Source of the DNA: Sclerotiophoma versabilis
Lineage: Eukaryota; Ascomycota; Dothideomycetes; Pleosporales; Didymellaceae
Direction: 5' to 3'
DNA length: 64,000 bases
Assembly (NCBI GenBank): GCA_012274445.1
Contig: JAAROD010000029.1
Coordinates: 744,001 to 808,000, forward strand
Of this stretch, positions 34,564 to 46,601 are shown piece by piece (position 1 is the first letter of the stretch; each line of letters begins with the position of its first letter). Position numbers and translations under genes: made by a program. The notes under the pieces were generated by a model. It worked only from the letters and a program-made list of their open reading frames with translations, did no database searches and had not been told where the DNA came from.

Positions 34564-37500
34564 ATGTATCCCCAGAACAAAGGGCGCCTGCAAAGCAGTT
34601 ACAGAGGATATGGCAATCATGTTGATAGTGGTAGCTCAGACGGTCTTGCATACTCGAGCAGCTCTGGTGGCTCCAATAGACGATCCGATGGCACTCGCCC
34701 GGTCATCAGACCTTTATCAAACCCTGCCAGCCGTGTCAAGACTCCTGAGCAGCCTCAAGCAAGTCCCAGCCGTGCCGACTCACCCATGGCGCCAGAGACA
34801 CCAACTAGCGAGTGCGCATCCTTCACCTTGAACGGTCAGCAAATCAGTGAAACATATAAGCCTCGAACAAGCGCGAATGCTAGCCCAACAAGATCACCCA
34901 CCCCATTATGTCCAGGTACCAAGATCGTCGGCCCTCGTCAGTATGTGAAACCCCAGTACGCTTCGAACAGGTCTCCTACACGCAACGCTCGAGGACATTG
35001 GGTTTTAGGGCAGGAGCGGAAAATGAAGATCCTTGGTGTACCCAAACAATACTGGACTAAAGACATTTATCTCGTCGTGTCTAAGTTCGGCACCGTAACG
35101 AGAATCGACATGGAGACTGGCAGCCGAGATAACAACGTGTGGGTCGTTTTTCAGTAAGTCATCATGCTCACCTTCTATTTTTTCAACTGATTCAGGTCTT
35201 ATAGACCTCCTCCCAACAATCTTCCACCTAGGCTTCGTATTGGGCGAGGCTTTTTGCGATACGAAACACGCACACCATCCATGAAAACCATTCCTAGCCC
35301 TGTTGATCCGGCAATTCAGTATCAAAAGCTCAACATACTCTTTGCAAACTCGCTCAGTTTCGGTGTACAGACTGGAGATAAGAGCCTTGCGAATATGCAT
35401 GAAGTCAATACCATCGGCAAGGTCCAGATCATGCTGAATCTGAGACGAAAAGAGCTTGAAGTGCAGTTCCCCTTGACAATCGATGACCAAAACCACAGCT
35501 TTTGCTTTCGACTGCCGATCTCCCAACTTTCCCACATTCATAAGATACAGGATGGAAGTGCTTCATCTTCCTTGATCATCCCCTTTGGCCGACCGCCTCA
35601 ATTCTTCGTCCTAAAGAAGCCGACGACGGAAGATGACAGTCTTTTCCCTGCGAAAGAGCGTGTATGGAACATTTGGAGCACTATGTTTCGCGAGACCGAT
35701 GTGGTAGACAGCCGCAAAAGGAGAGAGATGCAAACGATGCCATTGATGGACCACAAGGGCTCGGCCATCATCGACATAGGTAGGACTTCGTCAATTGTTC
35801 AGCGATTGAGCTAACAATATTAGGCCGCTGGACTATCTATCGTGTATCTTTCAGCAATGGCACGTTGTCCGGTCCAAAATTCGATGAGTTTCGTAATGCG
35901 CTCGCTGACTTCGGAGTCACACTTCGAGACTTGGAAAAGTTCACCACAATTCCAGAGCAGCCGCCTCCCTTTGAAGAGATAATAGGAGAAGAATACACAG
36001 GCTCGCACTCTTACTTGCAGGTATCGCAAAAGATATCATCCATATTCGATGATCTTACACCCGACCGCGTTCACCTGCCATTCCCTGTGCGCTATCAACT
36101 CGAAGCTTGCCTGTCAAATGATTTCATCAGAGAAAGCAGTGTGACACGCGACTTCCTCATGAGGCTACAATCGATGAACATTCATGAGGCCGTTCACGTC
36201 CTTGAACAGGTGGTTGACAAGCAGCGCATCTACTACGACCCCATAGATGTCTTCAACATACGCTCCAAGATCACATCCCAAAGGTCAATCCCGAGACACT
36301 GTGTGATGCAGCGATCCGTCAATATCACTCCCACTATGATGCACGTTGCTTCACCCATCATGGAGATCTCGAACAGAATCACCCGCCAATACATTGCTGA
36401 CGCCGACCGATTTATCCGTGTCAAGTTTTCCGACGAGAAGGGCGAAGGTATTTTGAGAAACTTGACAGGTGGAAGAGCGGATGCGCTCTTCAATCGAGTG
36501 AACCGTGCCATGAGAAACGGTATCGTTGTTGCTGGCCGCTACTACGAATTCCTGGCTTTTGGAAACTCACAGTTTCGGGAGCACGGTGCATACTTTTACG
36601 CACCAACATCCACCAAGTCAGCACATGATATCCGTATGACTTTGGGACAGTTCGATCATATCAAAACTGTAGCCAAGTACGGTGCTCGGTTGGGGCAGTG
36701 CTTCTCCACCACTCGCGCCATGCAAACCACGGTCACCGTCCAAAAGATTCCTGACATCGAGCACAACGGTTATACGTTCACAGACGGAGTTGGAAAACTA
36801 TCCCCCTTCCTGGCTCAAATGGCTGCGCAAGATCTTGGCCTACATAACGCTTTCAACAACCCACCATCTTTGTATCAGTTCCGCTTAGGCGGCTGCAAAG
36901 GTGTGCTTGCCTTGGACCCAGCCATCACCAAGAACGAGGTTCACATTCGTCCGAGTCAATTCAAGTTCGAAGCTCCATATAAGGGCCTTGAAATTATACG
37001 ATGTTCGTCTCTCGCTACCCCATTCTTTAACCGACAAATCATTATCGTACTGTCTGATCTTGGTGTGCCTGACCTCGTTTTCATCCGTAAGCAGCAACAG
37101 ATGGTGGACGCTTACGAGCTGGCCATGACCAACAATACTGAAGCGTTGAAGTGTCTCCTAAAACACATTGACATGAATCAGACAACTTTGACAATGGCCA
37201 GCATGGTCCTTGACGGATTCTTGGACAGCCGTGAGCCATTCATGATGTCTCTCTTGAACCTTTGGCGCGCCAGTACCATCAAGGAGCTCAAAAAGAAGGC
37301 TCGAGTTGCTATTGACGAAGGTGCTTTCGTGCTTGGCTGCGTCGACGAATCTGGAACTTTGCAGGGCCATCGTGACAAGCCGCAATCACGATTGAACGCT
37401 ACCAGGGATGAGAAGATTGAGACCTTGCCAGAAATATTCGTTCAAATCGACGATACTAGCAGGAAAGGCCACTACAAGGTTATCGAGGGCGTCTGCGTGC

Positions 37501-38771
37501 TTGCGCGTAACCCTTCTCTGCATCCTGGGGACATCCGCGTCGTTCGTGCAGTCAACGTTCCGGCTCTGCACCACCATAAGAACGTTGTGGTTCTCCCACA
37601 AACTGGCGATCGCGATCTCGCGAGCATGTGCTCGGGCGGCGATCTTGATGGCGATGATTACATGGTCTTATGGGATCAGGACTTGATACCGAGTACTATC
37701 AACACTCCCCCCATGAATTATACTCCCGAGAAGCCGGTAGAGAAGGCCGAAGCCATCAACATATCGGACATTAGCGACTTTTTCGTCACTTATATGAAGA
37801 ACGACTCGCTCGGCCAAATTGCCCACGCGCACTTGGCACAAGCTGATCAACAGCCCAACGGTGTCAATAGCCACGTTTGCCTGGAACTAGCGAAACTACA
37901 TTCTCAAGCAGTTGACTATCCCAAGAGCGGCATTCCTGCTATCATGGATTATACGATGAGACCGAATATGTGGCCTCATTATATGGAGAAGAAGCACCTA
38001 CCCGCAAATCAGATTTACCGGTCCAAGAACATCCTGGGTATATTGTATGACCAAGTGCAGCTTGTCGATTTCAAGCCCGTTTGGGAAGATAATTTTGATC
38101 ATCGAATCCTCGAACACTTTGACATTGACCTTAATGAGCCGCTGCTGGAAGAGGCTGCAAAGATCAAAGCAAGTTACGATAACGACTTAAAGAGGTTGAT
38201 GGCGAAGCATGGTATCACGACAGAATTTGAAGTAGTGTCTGTCTTCGTGCTGTCTCACAATGGAGAGACTCGAGATTACAAGTTTGCAGAAGAGTTTGGT
38301 CGAACGATGGGCATTCTGAAAGCACAGTACCGAGAAGCCTGTATTACCACTTCTGGAGCGACCAGTATCATCGATTGGGATCGCCTTGGACCTTTCGTCG
38401 CCGCAATGTATTCGGTAACTGCACGAGATGTGAGAGAAGCGCTTAAAGAATGCCGCACCACCAGACTTGTCGGAGGTCAGTCGACATCTGTGCGCACAAT
38501 GAGCGCGAAGACCATGCCCTTCATGTCCTTCCCGTGGTTGTTCCACAACGAGCTGGGCAAGCTAGCGACGGGAAGCAAGTCAAAGGCACAGCTGGATTCA
38601 TTCCAAGTCCAACGCCAACAGAAGCATCGCATGAATGAGAACGAGAGAGGCACTGATGCAATCGAGCAGTGGCAACATGATGATTATGGATACCAGGACG
38701 AAGGAGCAGAGCCGGATAAGGTGCACATTAGGTCGCCGCCTGTCACGCCGTTGCCGGCACTCGAAAAGTAA
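34564..38771 (+). CDS. RNA-dependent RNA polymerase of the RNA-silencing pathway
   Basis: Exons 34564-35153, 35205-35779 and 35824-38771 give 1370 aa. It copies single-stranded RNA into double-stranded RNA for Dicer in quelling, meiotic silencing or antiviral RNAi. Residues 1-150 are Ser/Pro-rich and disordered. Residues about 154-205 (MKILGVPKQYWTKDIYLVVS, then FGTVTRIDM and WVVFQ) look like an RRM, as in Neurospora SAD-1 and fission yeast Rdp1 relatives. The catalytic core carries FTDGVGKLSP and the metal-binding CSGGDLDGDDYMVLWD, with the DLDGD motif at about residue 995. All key acidic residues are present, so it should be active. The first ATG (MYPQNKGR) was chosen; the upstream open frame starts only with GTG. 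Confidence 0.96.
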
Positions 38772-39120
38772 GATACCATCCCAATTGGGCAGTAAGATGC
38801 ACGACAGGCGGTGGTCCAGACAGAATGGTTGACTGGCAGACCGCAAGGGTGAAGGAGTTGAAATAAAGTTAGAGAAAAGCATGCGTGGAGGAGGGATTCA
38901 GGCCATCGAGCCTCGACGATTATACATTGAGATCGCTCGAAACGTGTACGATAGGTAGAACCTCAGTCGAAAAGTGTAAAAAAATCAGAAAGGATAAAAC
39001 CCCTGACCACATCCAAGGTTCGACTGTGAAGAGTGCTATCAGCTTTTGGGAGACGCCTTATCGATAACCTTCAAGCCTTCCAAGAATCACCCTCATAATT
39101 TCTCCCCGCATCTGCTCACG
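38772..39120. other. Short intergenic region
   Basis: Holds the RdRP 3' flank and the promoter of the Elongator gene. Nothing else seen. Confidence 0.5.
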
Positions 39121-40236
39121 ATGAACTCGTCGTCCCGCATACCACCACTCCTACAACCCTATGTAAAACTTCCTCGCGACGAATCGCTACTTCTCGTCAC
39201 GAGCACGCTCGGCGCTAGCGCGAATTGGCTGCTCATACGATTCCTCTATGATGCGCTAAGCAACACTACGCAAGATGGCGGGGCAGACGAAGGTCACAAC
39301 GTGGTACTCGTGTCATGGATGAGGGACTATGACTTCTGGAGACAGGAAGCCAGGAAAGGTACAGGATTAGATTTGGAGAGACTGAAGAGGGAGAAGCGCT
39401 TCGCATTTGTGGATGGGCTGAGCGGGTTGGTCATGGGCGATGTGAAGAATACACAACTGCAGGCGCAACCTATGCCACCTCGACCGCAGCAGTCTCAGAC
39501 AGGCCTGCACCCTGCGAGACTAACCAAGGAGATTGATCTGCCACAGAGGACAGGCCAGACACTGCCCATCAGAGGACCCCCAGGACGCGTCGTGGCTGCC
39601 AGAGGCCCCCCGGCACCCACCGCGCAACCCGCACGTCCGGCGTCAAGCACAGCGCCCTCGCCAGCAACACGGCAAATGAACGCCAGCAGCCAAACCACAG
39701 GGCACTACACCCTCAGCTCCCCGGCCCTGACACACCTCCGCACCACCCTCACAGCCGCCGTGTCTTCTCTCGCCGACACCACGCCGCAGCGCAAGACCCT
39801 CCTCATCCTCGACACCCCCGACCTGCCTCTCGCACTCACCTCAGCCTCGCCCAGCGCTTTCACATCGCTCATCCTACAACTGCATAACACCCCGACCGTA
39901 TCACACATCCTGACGCATCTGCACGCCGACACGCCGCTGCTCAGCGAATCAGCACCTGCGCAACCGCTTGAGATCAGCCAGTACAACTTCGTGGCCAAGG
40001 TCGCGCATATGAGCGCACGGATCCTGGGGACGAGGGTGCTGGACACGGGAGTTGCGCGCGACGTGTCCGGTGTGGTGCGTGTTACTGAGCAGCGGCTTGG
40101 CTGGGATAATCTGGGGCTTGAAGGGGAAGACAAGAGGGATTGGGAGGATGCGGGCAAGGGAAAGGAGTTTCTGTATCAAGTCAAGGGGGATGGGAGTGTT
40201 AGGGTCTACGAAAGGGGTGCTGGTGGGGAGGGCTGA
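39121..40236 (+). CDS. ELP6: Elongator complex protein 6
   Basis: A 371-aa intronless protein. Elp6 is a RecA-like ATPase-fold subunit that forms a ring with Elp4 and Elp5; Elongator adds the cm5 modification to wobble uridines of tRNAs. The N-terminal part DESLLLVTSTLGASANWLLI and VVLVSWMRDYDFWRQEARK corresponds to the first strand and the degenerate Walker region. A Pro/Ala-rich insertion (about residues 120-195) interrupts the fold. Conserved-looking segments resume at TLLILDTPDLPLALTSAS. The C-terminal part FLYQVKGDGSVRVYERG is typical of the subunit's last strand pair. As in other Elp6 proteins a canonical Walker A motif is missing. Confidence 0.8.
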   Translation: MNSSSRIPPLLQPYVKLPRDESLLLVTSTLGASANWLLIRFLYDALSNTTQDGGADEGHNVVLVSWMRDYDFWRQEARKGTGLDLERLKREKRFAFVDGLSGLVMGDVKNTQLQAQPMPPRPQQSQTGLHPARLTKEIDLPQRTGQTLPIRGPPGRVVAARGPPAPTAQPARPASSTAPSPATRQMNASSQTTGHYTLSSPALTHLRTTLTAAVSSLADTTPQRKTLLILDTPDLPLALTSASPSAFTSLILQLHNTPTVSHILTHLHADTPLLSESAPAQPLEISQYNFVAKVAHMSARILGTRVLDTGVARDVSGVVRVTEQRLGWDNLGLEGEDKRDWEDAGKGKEFLYQVKGDGSVRVYERGAGGEG

Positions 40237-40553
40237 TGAGTTTGGGAAGCAGAGGAACGCTGATGAGAAAATGGGGCAACAACACAAACAAATATATGGC
40301 GTAGGTATCTCACAGCGAAGAATGCAGAACGAAGATGAAACAACGAAAGTCCCATCACTGCTTCCCAGTTGTTCTTCATGTTAAAGTGTGTAGTCTTTGA
40401 TGTCTTTGTTCCAGCTACGAAAGCGAACCGGTGCTATATGGGGTTATCTCGAAAACATGCCAATGCCGTCCAATGCGCGCCGGATGATGCCGCCATCGCC
40501 ATGAGATACATAGGAAATCTGTATTATCCACTTTTCCCCTTATCTGGAAACTC
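40237..40553. other. Convergent intergenic region
   Basis: Lies between the 3' ends of the Elongator and exportin genes; likely holds both polyadenylation regions. Confidence 0.5.
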
Positions 40554-43500
40554 CTACGATCTACCCGACATTGCTCGCTCGACGAACTGCGCAAAGAAGT
40601 TTCTCCATTCCTTTTCTTTTTTAGTGCCCTCGAAGGCGCCTGCGAGTGTGCGCAAGTACTGGTCCACGACGTCCCCACCAACACCCATACCACTTAGGTC
40701 ACTCCGCAGACGCTCTACGTATGGTTCGCCAACCTTCTTGATGATCTCGGTCTGTAGGTTGGCGGTTTCGTGAAGGACTTGCTTGGCTTGTGCGTCCTTG
40801 GAGTTGAAGCCGGGAGCGGCAGGGATGGACCACACAAGCGGAGAAAAACGCTCGAGCACATAGTTATCAAACCCGGCCAGCGGCTCAGTTCCAGGAGTTG
40901 TAGGCGTTGCGTTTGCGTTGGGGCCGACCTTATCAGGACCACTCCATACGTCAATCATGCGGATAACGACGCAGATGGCGAGGCGTGCTGTCTGATAGTC
41001 CCGAGTGTCCCGAGCGAAGGTCTCGATCGATGCGATGACGGGTTCGAAGGTTGCTTGATTGGCGCTGCTGACAAGCACAGATCCAAGATTTTGATTGAGA
41101 ACAACAGTGACGAAATTCAGGTACTCGCGGCGGAGCTCAGCCAGCTGGATTTCATCATCTGTGCCCGATGGTGTCACTGCCAATGCTGTGAAGATGCGCT
41201 GCAGGACTGGAGTCATGACCGTGTCCAAGATGCTAGCAATCTCTGACTTGAAGGTGAAGATGACCTGTGCAAGGACCTTGAGGAAAGTGCTAATCTCATC
41301 CATGGAAGAGCTGAGTGAGAGCAGCCCCTCAATCCAAGAAGGTAATTGTTGCAGTAGTCGTGAGCCAAGGACAGAGATCAATCGTGAAAATGCGAAGCGC
41401 GCGGCGTGGCGGATCGACCCAGACGTGTTGAGGGACTGAAGGGCAACCAGAATAGCTTCAGAAGCTTTGGTGAACTCGTCGGCAACTTCGGTAAGAGGCG
41501 CAGTATTGTTGTTGGCTGTAGGTACCCAGTCTGAATAGCCTCGCGCAAGAGTACCAAGTGCCATGATAACATGGTGGATCTGAAGGATGGATCGTTCGTC
41601 TCCGTTTCGAGCCTGAGGAAGTGTTCGTTCCATATCGGCGAAGAGAGGACTCATGATTGTCCGGGCGTACAGCTGCTTGTTTTCTATCGAGACCGTGTTT
41701 GCAGAAGCTATGCATCCAATTGCCTCGAACAGATACAACTGTGAGTTGAACAGGGCATCCGCAGACTGATCGTCCTCGTCAGAAGACATGTCATCTTCTG
41801 AAGTATCAGGAACCTCCGCCTTAATTGTGAGTAAGTCGCCGACGGCCTGGATGATGTCGTACGAGACATTACCCAATTGGGCTCGGAGGTGCTTGACCAG
41901 TCGTTGGAAGAGGTACCACGATCGTGAGCGGACCTTAACATGGTTGCTGTGCGTTAATGAAACGAAGTTCTCGAGTACCTTCGGGATCAGCTGAGGGTTC
42001 TGCTCGAAGAATTGATAGTATCGAACGCAGATCTCCATGTACTGAAGCTGAACGGCAGGATGTGAGTAGTTTGCAAGACCTGGACAATGTCAGTATTGCA
42101 TTTTTCCCTCTCTTCCGAGCTTTTATTGCGCTTACCTGAATCAATCATGCTATGCATCATACCCACAAGCTGCTGCGCAGCGACAGATGAAGGCTCGCGC
42201 TTGGCGTACAGTCCCTGGTTTCGGACAGCAAGCTCTCCAAAGAGATACATCTCGTACAGAGCCAACTCAAGATCACGCCAATTCAGGCTTTGATCACCCT
42301 GCGCCAGACGACCAAATGTCCCATTCACCACACGGCTGAGCGTCTCAATGTAGTATGGCTCATCAATAGCTGTGACTGTCTGTTGTAGCACATGGAGACG
42401 TCGTCGCAGATCCTGGAATTCGGCTTCGTCTGTTTGTTCGTCCTCCTCGCCCCAAGATGCCGTTTCATCATACTTCATCTTCGCAATGATGGCGTCCAAA
42501 ACAGGTGGTAGGACAGCTGCATACTGAGCCGGTACTGCTCCTGTCTTTTTCTGAAGCTTGCGCAAGAAAGTGAGAAGATCGGTCAAGGCTGGGATGACAG
42601 TCGAGCAAACTTCATCGTATTGGTCGGCAAAGAAACGTAAGAGGTACGGAGTGAAGATTCGGATGAGGTCGTCGGCGCGCTGACGGGTCTCCTCGCTGAC
42701 GGAGTCGCTTTCAAGGATCTTGACAACGTCAAAAACAATATTGTTTACGAGTTTCGCAACAGTTTCGGCAAGGTCATTGTCGTAGTTCGGGCTGTTGTAC
42801 TCCGCCAGCGCTGGGCTTCCGAGGAGCTGGCCCACGATATCTGAGAGGTTGAGAAACAGGATGAGCTCGATCTTGTCCGCTGGGCTCATCTTCTTGCCAA
42901 CAATCTCGGAGAAGGTATCAATGGCTGCATCGCGGACCCTGCCAGCTGGGCTCTCGGGATCACTGATGCCTTGCTGTCCAGCCATTTCCAGGAATGTGCT
43001 GATCATAGACTGATTGACAATGAGGTTGATGTCCGTCCAGCTAACCCAACGACCAATGGTCCGCAGACACATCTCAACGAGACTAAGATCGATTTCCCTC
43101 CATTTGCCAAGAACCTCCTGCCATGATACTGCAATCTTCTGAGCATCTCGCTGTCGAATTAGATCCTTCAACTCGGTGTTGCGCTTCTTCTCTTCTTCGG
43201 GCCTCGACACAAGCTGATCGGCGATTTCGTCGTGTACTTGACCAAGGACGCGCAGGTACAGGAAAGTTGTGGCGGTATTGGTGTTGCCGATGGCTGCCTG
43301 GTCGCCGGCCAGCGCGCGGAAGTCGTCGAAGAAAGACTGCCATGAAGAGGGGTATAACGCTACAAAGAGATAAGTCATAGTCTGCATTAGCTTGTTCTGG
43401 ATGTGATTCGTGTCGGTCGAGCTACTGCCAGGCGCATACGACTGGCGAATGTGACTCATGAGCGTGTCCTTGATGTATGCGAGGCTCTGCTCGTCGAGCC

Positions 43501-43771
43501 GGTGCTCTTGGACGGCATTGTTGACGAGGTCGAGGGAGGTATGGCGAATGATATCAGAGGGACGAGGATCGCGGATGAAGAGAGCCAGCGAGGCCTGCCA
43601 TGCTGTACCCTCTGCCCGCAGCTGGTTGAGGTACTCTATGGCCTGGCCGCGCAGCTGCTGGTTGGAGGTTGGGTCCGAGGCGATTTGGATGGCATTTTCG
43701 ACCTGCAATAGCAATGAGTGTCAGCAGGGCGTCGCCATGCAGACATGTGACAGACATACCTGGGCCTCCAT
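40554..43771 (-). CDS. LOS1: Exportin-T (tRNA exportin Los1)
   Basis: Exons 43771-43760, 43702-42136 and 42079-40554 give 1034 aa, the usual length. It is a karyopherin-beta with HEAT repeats that exports mature tRNAs from the nucleus with Ran-GTP. The first coding exon is only 12 nt and encodes Met-Glu-Ala-Gln; it joins VENAIQIASDPTSNQQLRGQ, matching the typical MEAQ start of fungal Los1. The exportin N-terminal region YLFVALYPSSWQSFFDDFRAL (about residues 115-135) and repeated helical pairs throughout support the family. All junctions are GT-AG with correct phase. An in-frame upstream ATG is followed soon by a stop and is not used. Confidence 0.95.
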
Positions 43772-44435
43772 TTCCTCCACCGTCTCAATGCGGAAAAGTC
43801 TACGTGTAGTCAAGGGCAGTCGGTGAGGGGTTCAACCATACAAGGGCGTGTATAGTATGGCTGAGGATCGATTTGAAGTGATGTGATGTGCTACCGAGTG
43901 CTTGGGCGGGACGAGGACTTCATTGTGGGAATGTTGCGGGCGGTGAAAGTAGGCTTCGGCGGGGCACGCTCAAGTGACGTGCAGGCGAATGGCAGGGATG
44001 CTAGTCAATGAGCTGGAAGTTAAAGCTGGGGCTGGTCGGATCGAAGTACTATCACACTGGCGAAAGGCGGGCAGGTGCTGTTAGCCCTCTGTTGACGTGC
44101 AGCTGGCTTGTTGTGCTGCTTGTCAAATGTGATATGCCGAGCTTTGGTGGGCTGTCAAACTGCAGGTGCTGCCCGAACCCGCCGTCGCGTGACACGGACC
44201 AGCACAAGTGGAACAAAGTCTTCTGAAGGCAGCTCCGATCGTAAAGTCTTATTTTGAGGCATCCAAGGACTTGCTCTTTGGCAATTTCATTAATGATGAC
44301 TATGTACAGTACATTTTGATCTTGTTGACCTTCCTGTGGTCCAGGAGTTTTTCATCCTACAACTTATGTCTACCTCTCGAATCGCTTCTACGGCGATCAG
44401 CACGTGTCCTTCAGCGATGCAGTTCGATCCACATA
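43772..44435. other. Intergenic, exportin promoter
   Basis: Contains the exportin-T promoter on its left and the 3' flank of the hydrolase gene on its right. No coding evidence. Confidence 0.5.
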
Positions 44436-45395
44436 CTACGCGTTTAGGTGCTTAGCCGCCCACTCGACGTGATCATCCGCAAAGGAAGCCATGAAATAGT
44501 AGCTGTGGTCGTAGTCGGGCTGCAGGCGAAGCTGGATGCCCTTGTCGTTGCCAGCCTGCTTGGCTGCCTCAACAAGGTTCTCTGGCAGTAGCTGCTTCTG
44601 CTTGTAGAAGTTGTCTCCGGTGCCCTGCAATTGGTCAGCTTTGCTCACAACAAACATGGGCGAGAATACGTACAACGTCGATGAGAATCTCAAGTGGACC
44701 CTTCCATTGCTTCACAAGCTCTGTAGCGTCGTGCTTCTTCCATTCCTCCTCGTTGTCGCCAATGTATCCCTTAAATGCCTTCTGACCCCATGGCGCGTTG
44801 ATGGGGTTGGCAATTGGTGCAAAGGCGGAGACAGACTTGTACTTTCCAGGGTTCTTCAAGAACAACGTCAAAGCACCATGTCCACCCATGCTGTGACCTG
44901 TGATGCTAACCTTGCTCGAGTCGAGCTCCTTGAATTGTGAGAAGAGCGCGTCGGGAAGCTCCTTTGTGATGTATGAGTACATGTTGTAGCCTTTGGTCCA
45001 TGGCTCCTTGGTGGCGTCGATGTAGAAACCGGCGCCAGACCCGAAGTCGTAGGACTCATCCTCACCCTCGATGTTCAGACCCCCTGGTGCACGAGTTAGT
45101 CAGGTACTCAAACACCAATGGCAGTTAACGCACTGGGTGATGTGTCTGGGTAAACGATGGCGATGCCGTGCTTGCTAGCACCGTGCTGAAAGAAACCCTT
45201 CTCAGAGCAGTTGGCCGCTGTGCATGTGAGACCAGACAAGTAGAACAGCACTGGAACCTTCGCGCCGGACTTTAATGCCTGGGGTGGCAGGTAGAGGTTG
45301 AGGGCCATGTCTGTGTTGGTGCTCGACGACTTGTGCTTGAGCTGGAGCAGCTTGCCTCCGAAGGAAGCGATGGTGCCTGTGGTTTCGAAAGACAT
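44436..45395 (-). CDS. S-formylglutathione hydrolase (esterase D family)
   Basis: Exons 45395-45134, 45083-44674 and 44624-44436 give 286 aa. It hydrolyses S-formylglutathione to formate and glutathione, completing glutathione-dependent formaldehyde oxidation in the cytosol. The fold is alpha/beta-hydrolase: oxyanion segment FYLSGLTCTAANCSEKG, nucleophile elbow ITGHSMGGHGAL, acid in the region IDVGTGDNFYK and histidine in DYDHSYYFMASF. The length is normal. Introns are 50 and 49 nt, GT-AG. The signature WTKGYNMYSYITKELP, which positions the substrate, is also present. It forms part of a compact same-strand block with RPB6. Confidence 0.97.
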
Positions 45396-45750
45396 GATAG
45401 TTCGTCTGGTGTGGTAGGAGAGGAAGGTGTTTTGGTGGGAGCGTGGAGTCGCGGTATACAGCGTCGACAGACGGAGCAGTGGGAGTTTTGAAGCTGTCTT
45501 CATTAGTGACGTTGGTGGGGTAAAGCCCCTCCACACGGGCAGCTTTAGGGCGGAATTGCCAGATTGAGATGTCGGATCCGCACCGGTGCACGTAGACATG
45601 CGGACAAGACTTGGGAATTGCGTGAAACTCGGTTCTGATTCGGGGAGGTATAGATGCGCAGCATTCAACGCCGAAGATGCCCCGTCAGACATTCAGTTTT
45701 CCTACCAAAACTCCAGACCCAATGCAGCCAAGACAAACACCCTCATTACC
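45396..45750. other. Short intergenic region
   Basis: Promoter of the S-formylglutathione hydrolase gene and 3' flank of RPB6, both on the minus strand. Nothing else seen. Confidence 0.5.
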
Positions 45751-46366
45751 TTATATCAGCAGCTCCTCGCACGTCCAGTCCTCGTAGAAGCCGTCGGGCA
45801 GGTATCTCCGTACAACGAGGGGAATCTTCTTTTCGCGCAGCTCCTTGGCCGCAATCTGGAGGGGATCTGTCATGCCCTCGACGTCGATGAGGACAGGAGC
45901 ATTTCCACTGCGTAGCTGTCAGCCTCGCCAATCACCTATGCTGTCTGCAATAGTCTGTAGCCTACCTGATCTGCAGCGCCCTTGTACCCAACACTCGCGC
46001 CTTCTCGTACTTTGTCATGTATGGCGTAGTTGTGCGGTTCTCGTTGGGGACCTTCTTCGCCTTCTCAGCATCAACTGAGTTCTTGGCCTTGTCTTTCACA
46101 GCAGCTGCAGCGTTTGCATCTCCCGACACTACGATGTTGTCGTCCACCTCTGGGTCCTCGCCGCCCTCAGCGTCGTCTACGTCGTCCATGATTTCTGGTT
46201 CCGCTTCCTCATCAAAGTCAATAACGCCTCCACTGCCTTGTGTCAGCCTCTGCCTTCTGCGCCCTGCTATTCTCATGCGCCAGAGCTACGAGGCGCAAGA
46301 GAAGCCATGCACGTACTCGTAGCCATCGTCACCAAAGCCACCGTCGTCGCCGCCGTAGTCTGACAT
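45751..46366 (-). CDS. RPB6: RNA polymerase subunit Rpb6 (ABC23), shared by Pol I, II and III
   Basis: Exons 46366-46317, 46232-45966 and 45907-45751 give 157 aa, the usual size. Rpb6 clamps the largest subunit and is common to all three nuclear RNA polymerases. The N-terminal 75 residues are acidic (GGVIDFDEEAEPEIMDDVDD) and the C-terminal core is the conserved omega-like fold: TTPYMTKYEKARVLGTRALQ, ISGNAPVLIDVEG, DPLQIAAKEL and IPLVVRRYLPDG. Introns are 84 and 58 nt, GT-AG, with phase preserved. Its start lies only 235 bases from that of the divergent TFIIIA-like gene. Confidence 0.97.
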
Positions 46367-46601
46367 GACCGCGTTCGAAACGTAAACGTGTGTGTAGATC
46401 GTAGAGAGTAGGAGGTGCGCGTCGTGAGGTTGGCGGGAGCTGGCGTTGTCTTGTTGGATGTCAAAGAGGCAGCCGCAACAAAAAAGCTCCAATCGCGCGC
46501 CAATCACCTCCACACGCCAAGAGTTCGCCGATCCACTTAATTTTGCCTACGCCTACGCCTTCTACCGACCTCCGCGCCTCGATACATTCGCAGGTATTGC
46601 A
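46367..46601. promoter_or_regulatory. Divergent RPB6/TFIIIA-like promoter with two CCAAT boxes
   Basis: Two CCAAT pentamers in the same orientation occur at 46489-46493 and 46500-46504, 11 bases apart (about one helical turn). CCAAT is the site of the fungal HAP/CBC complex. The 235-bp interval leaves room for little more than one shared control region. Function is inferred. Confidence 0.5.
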
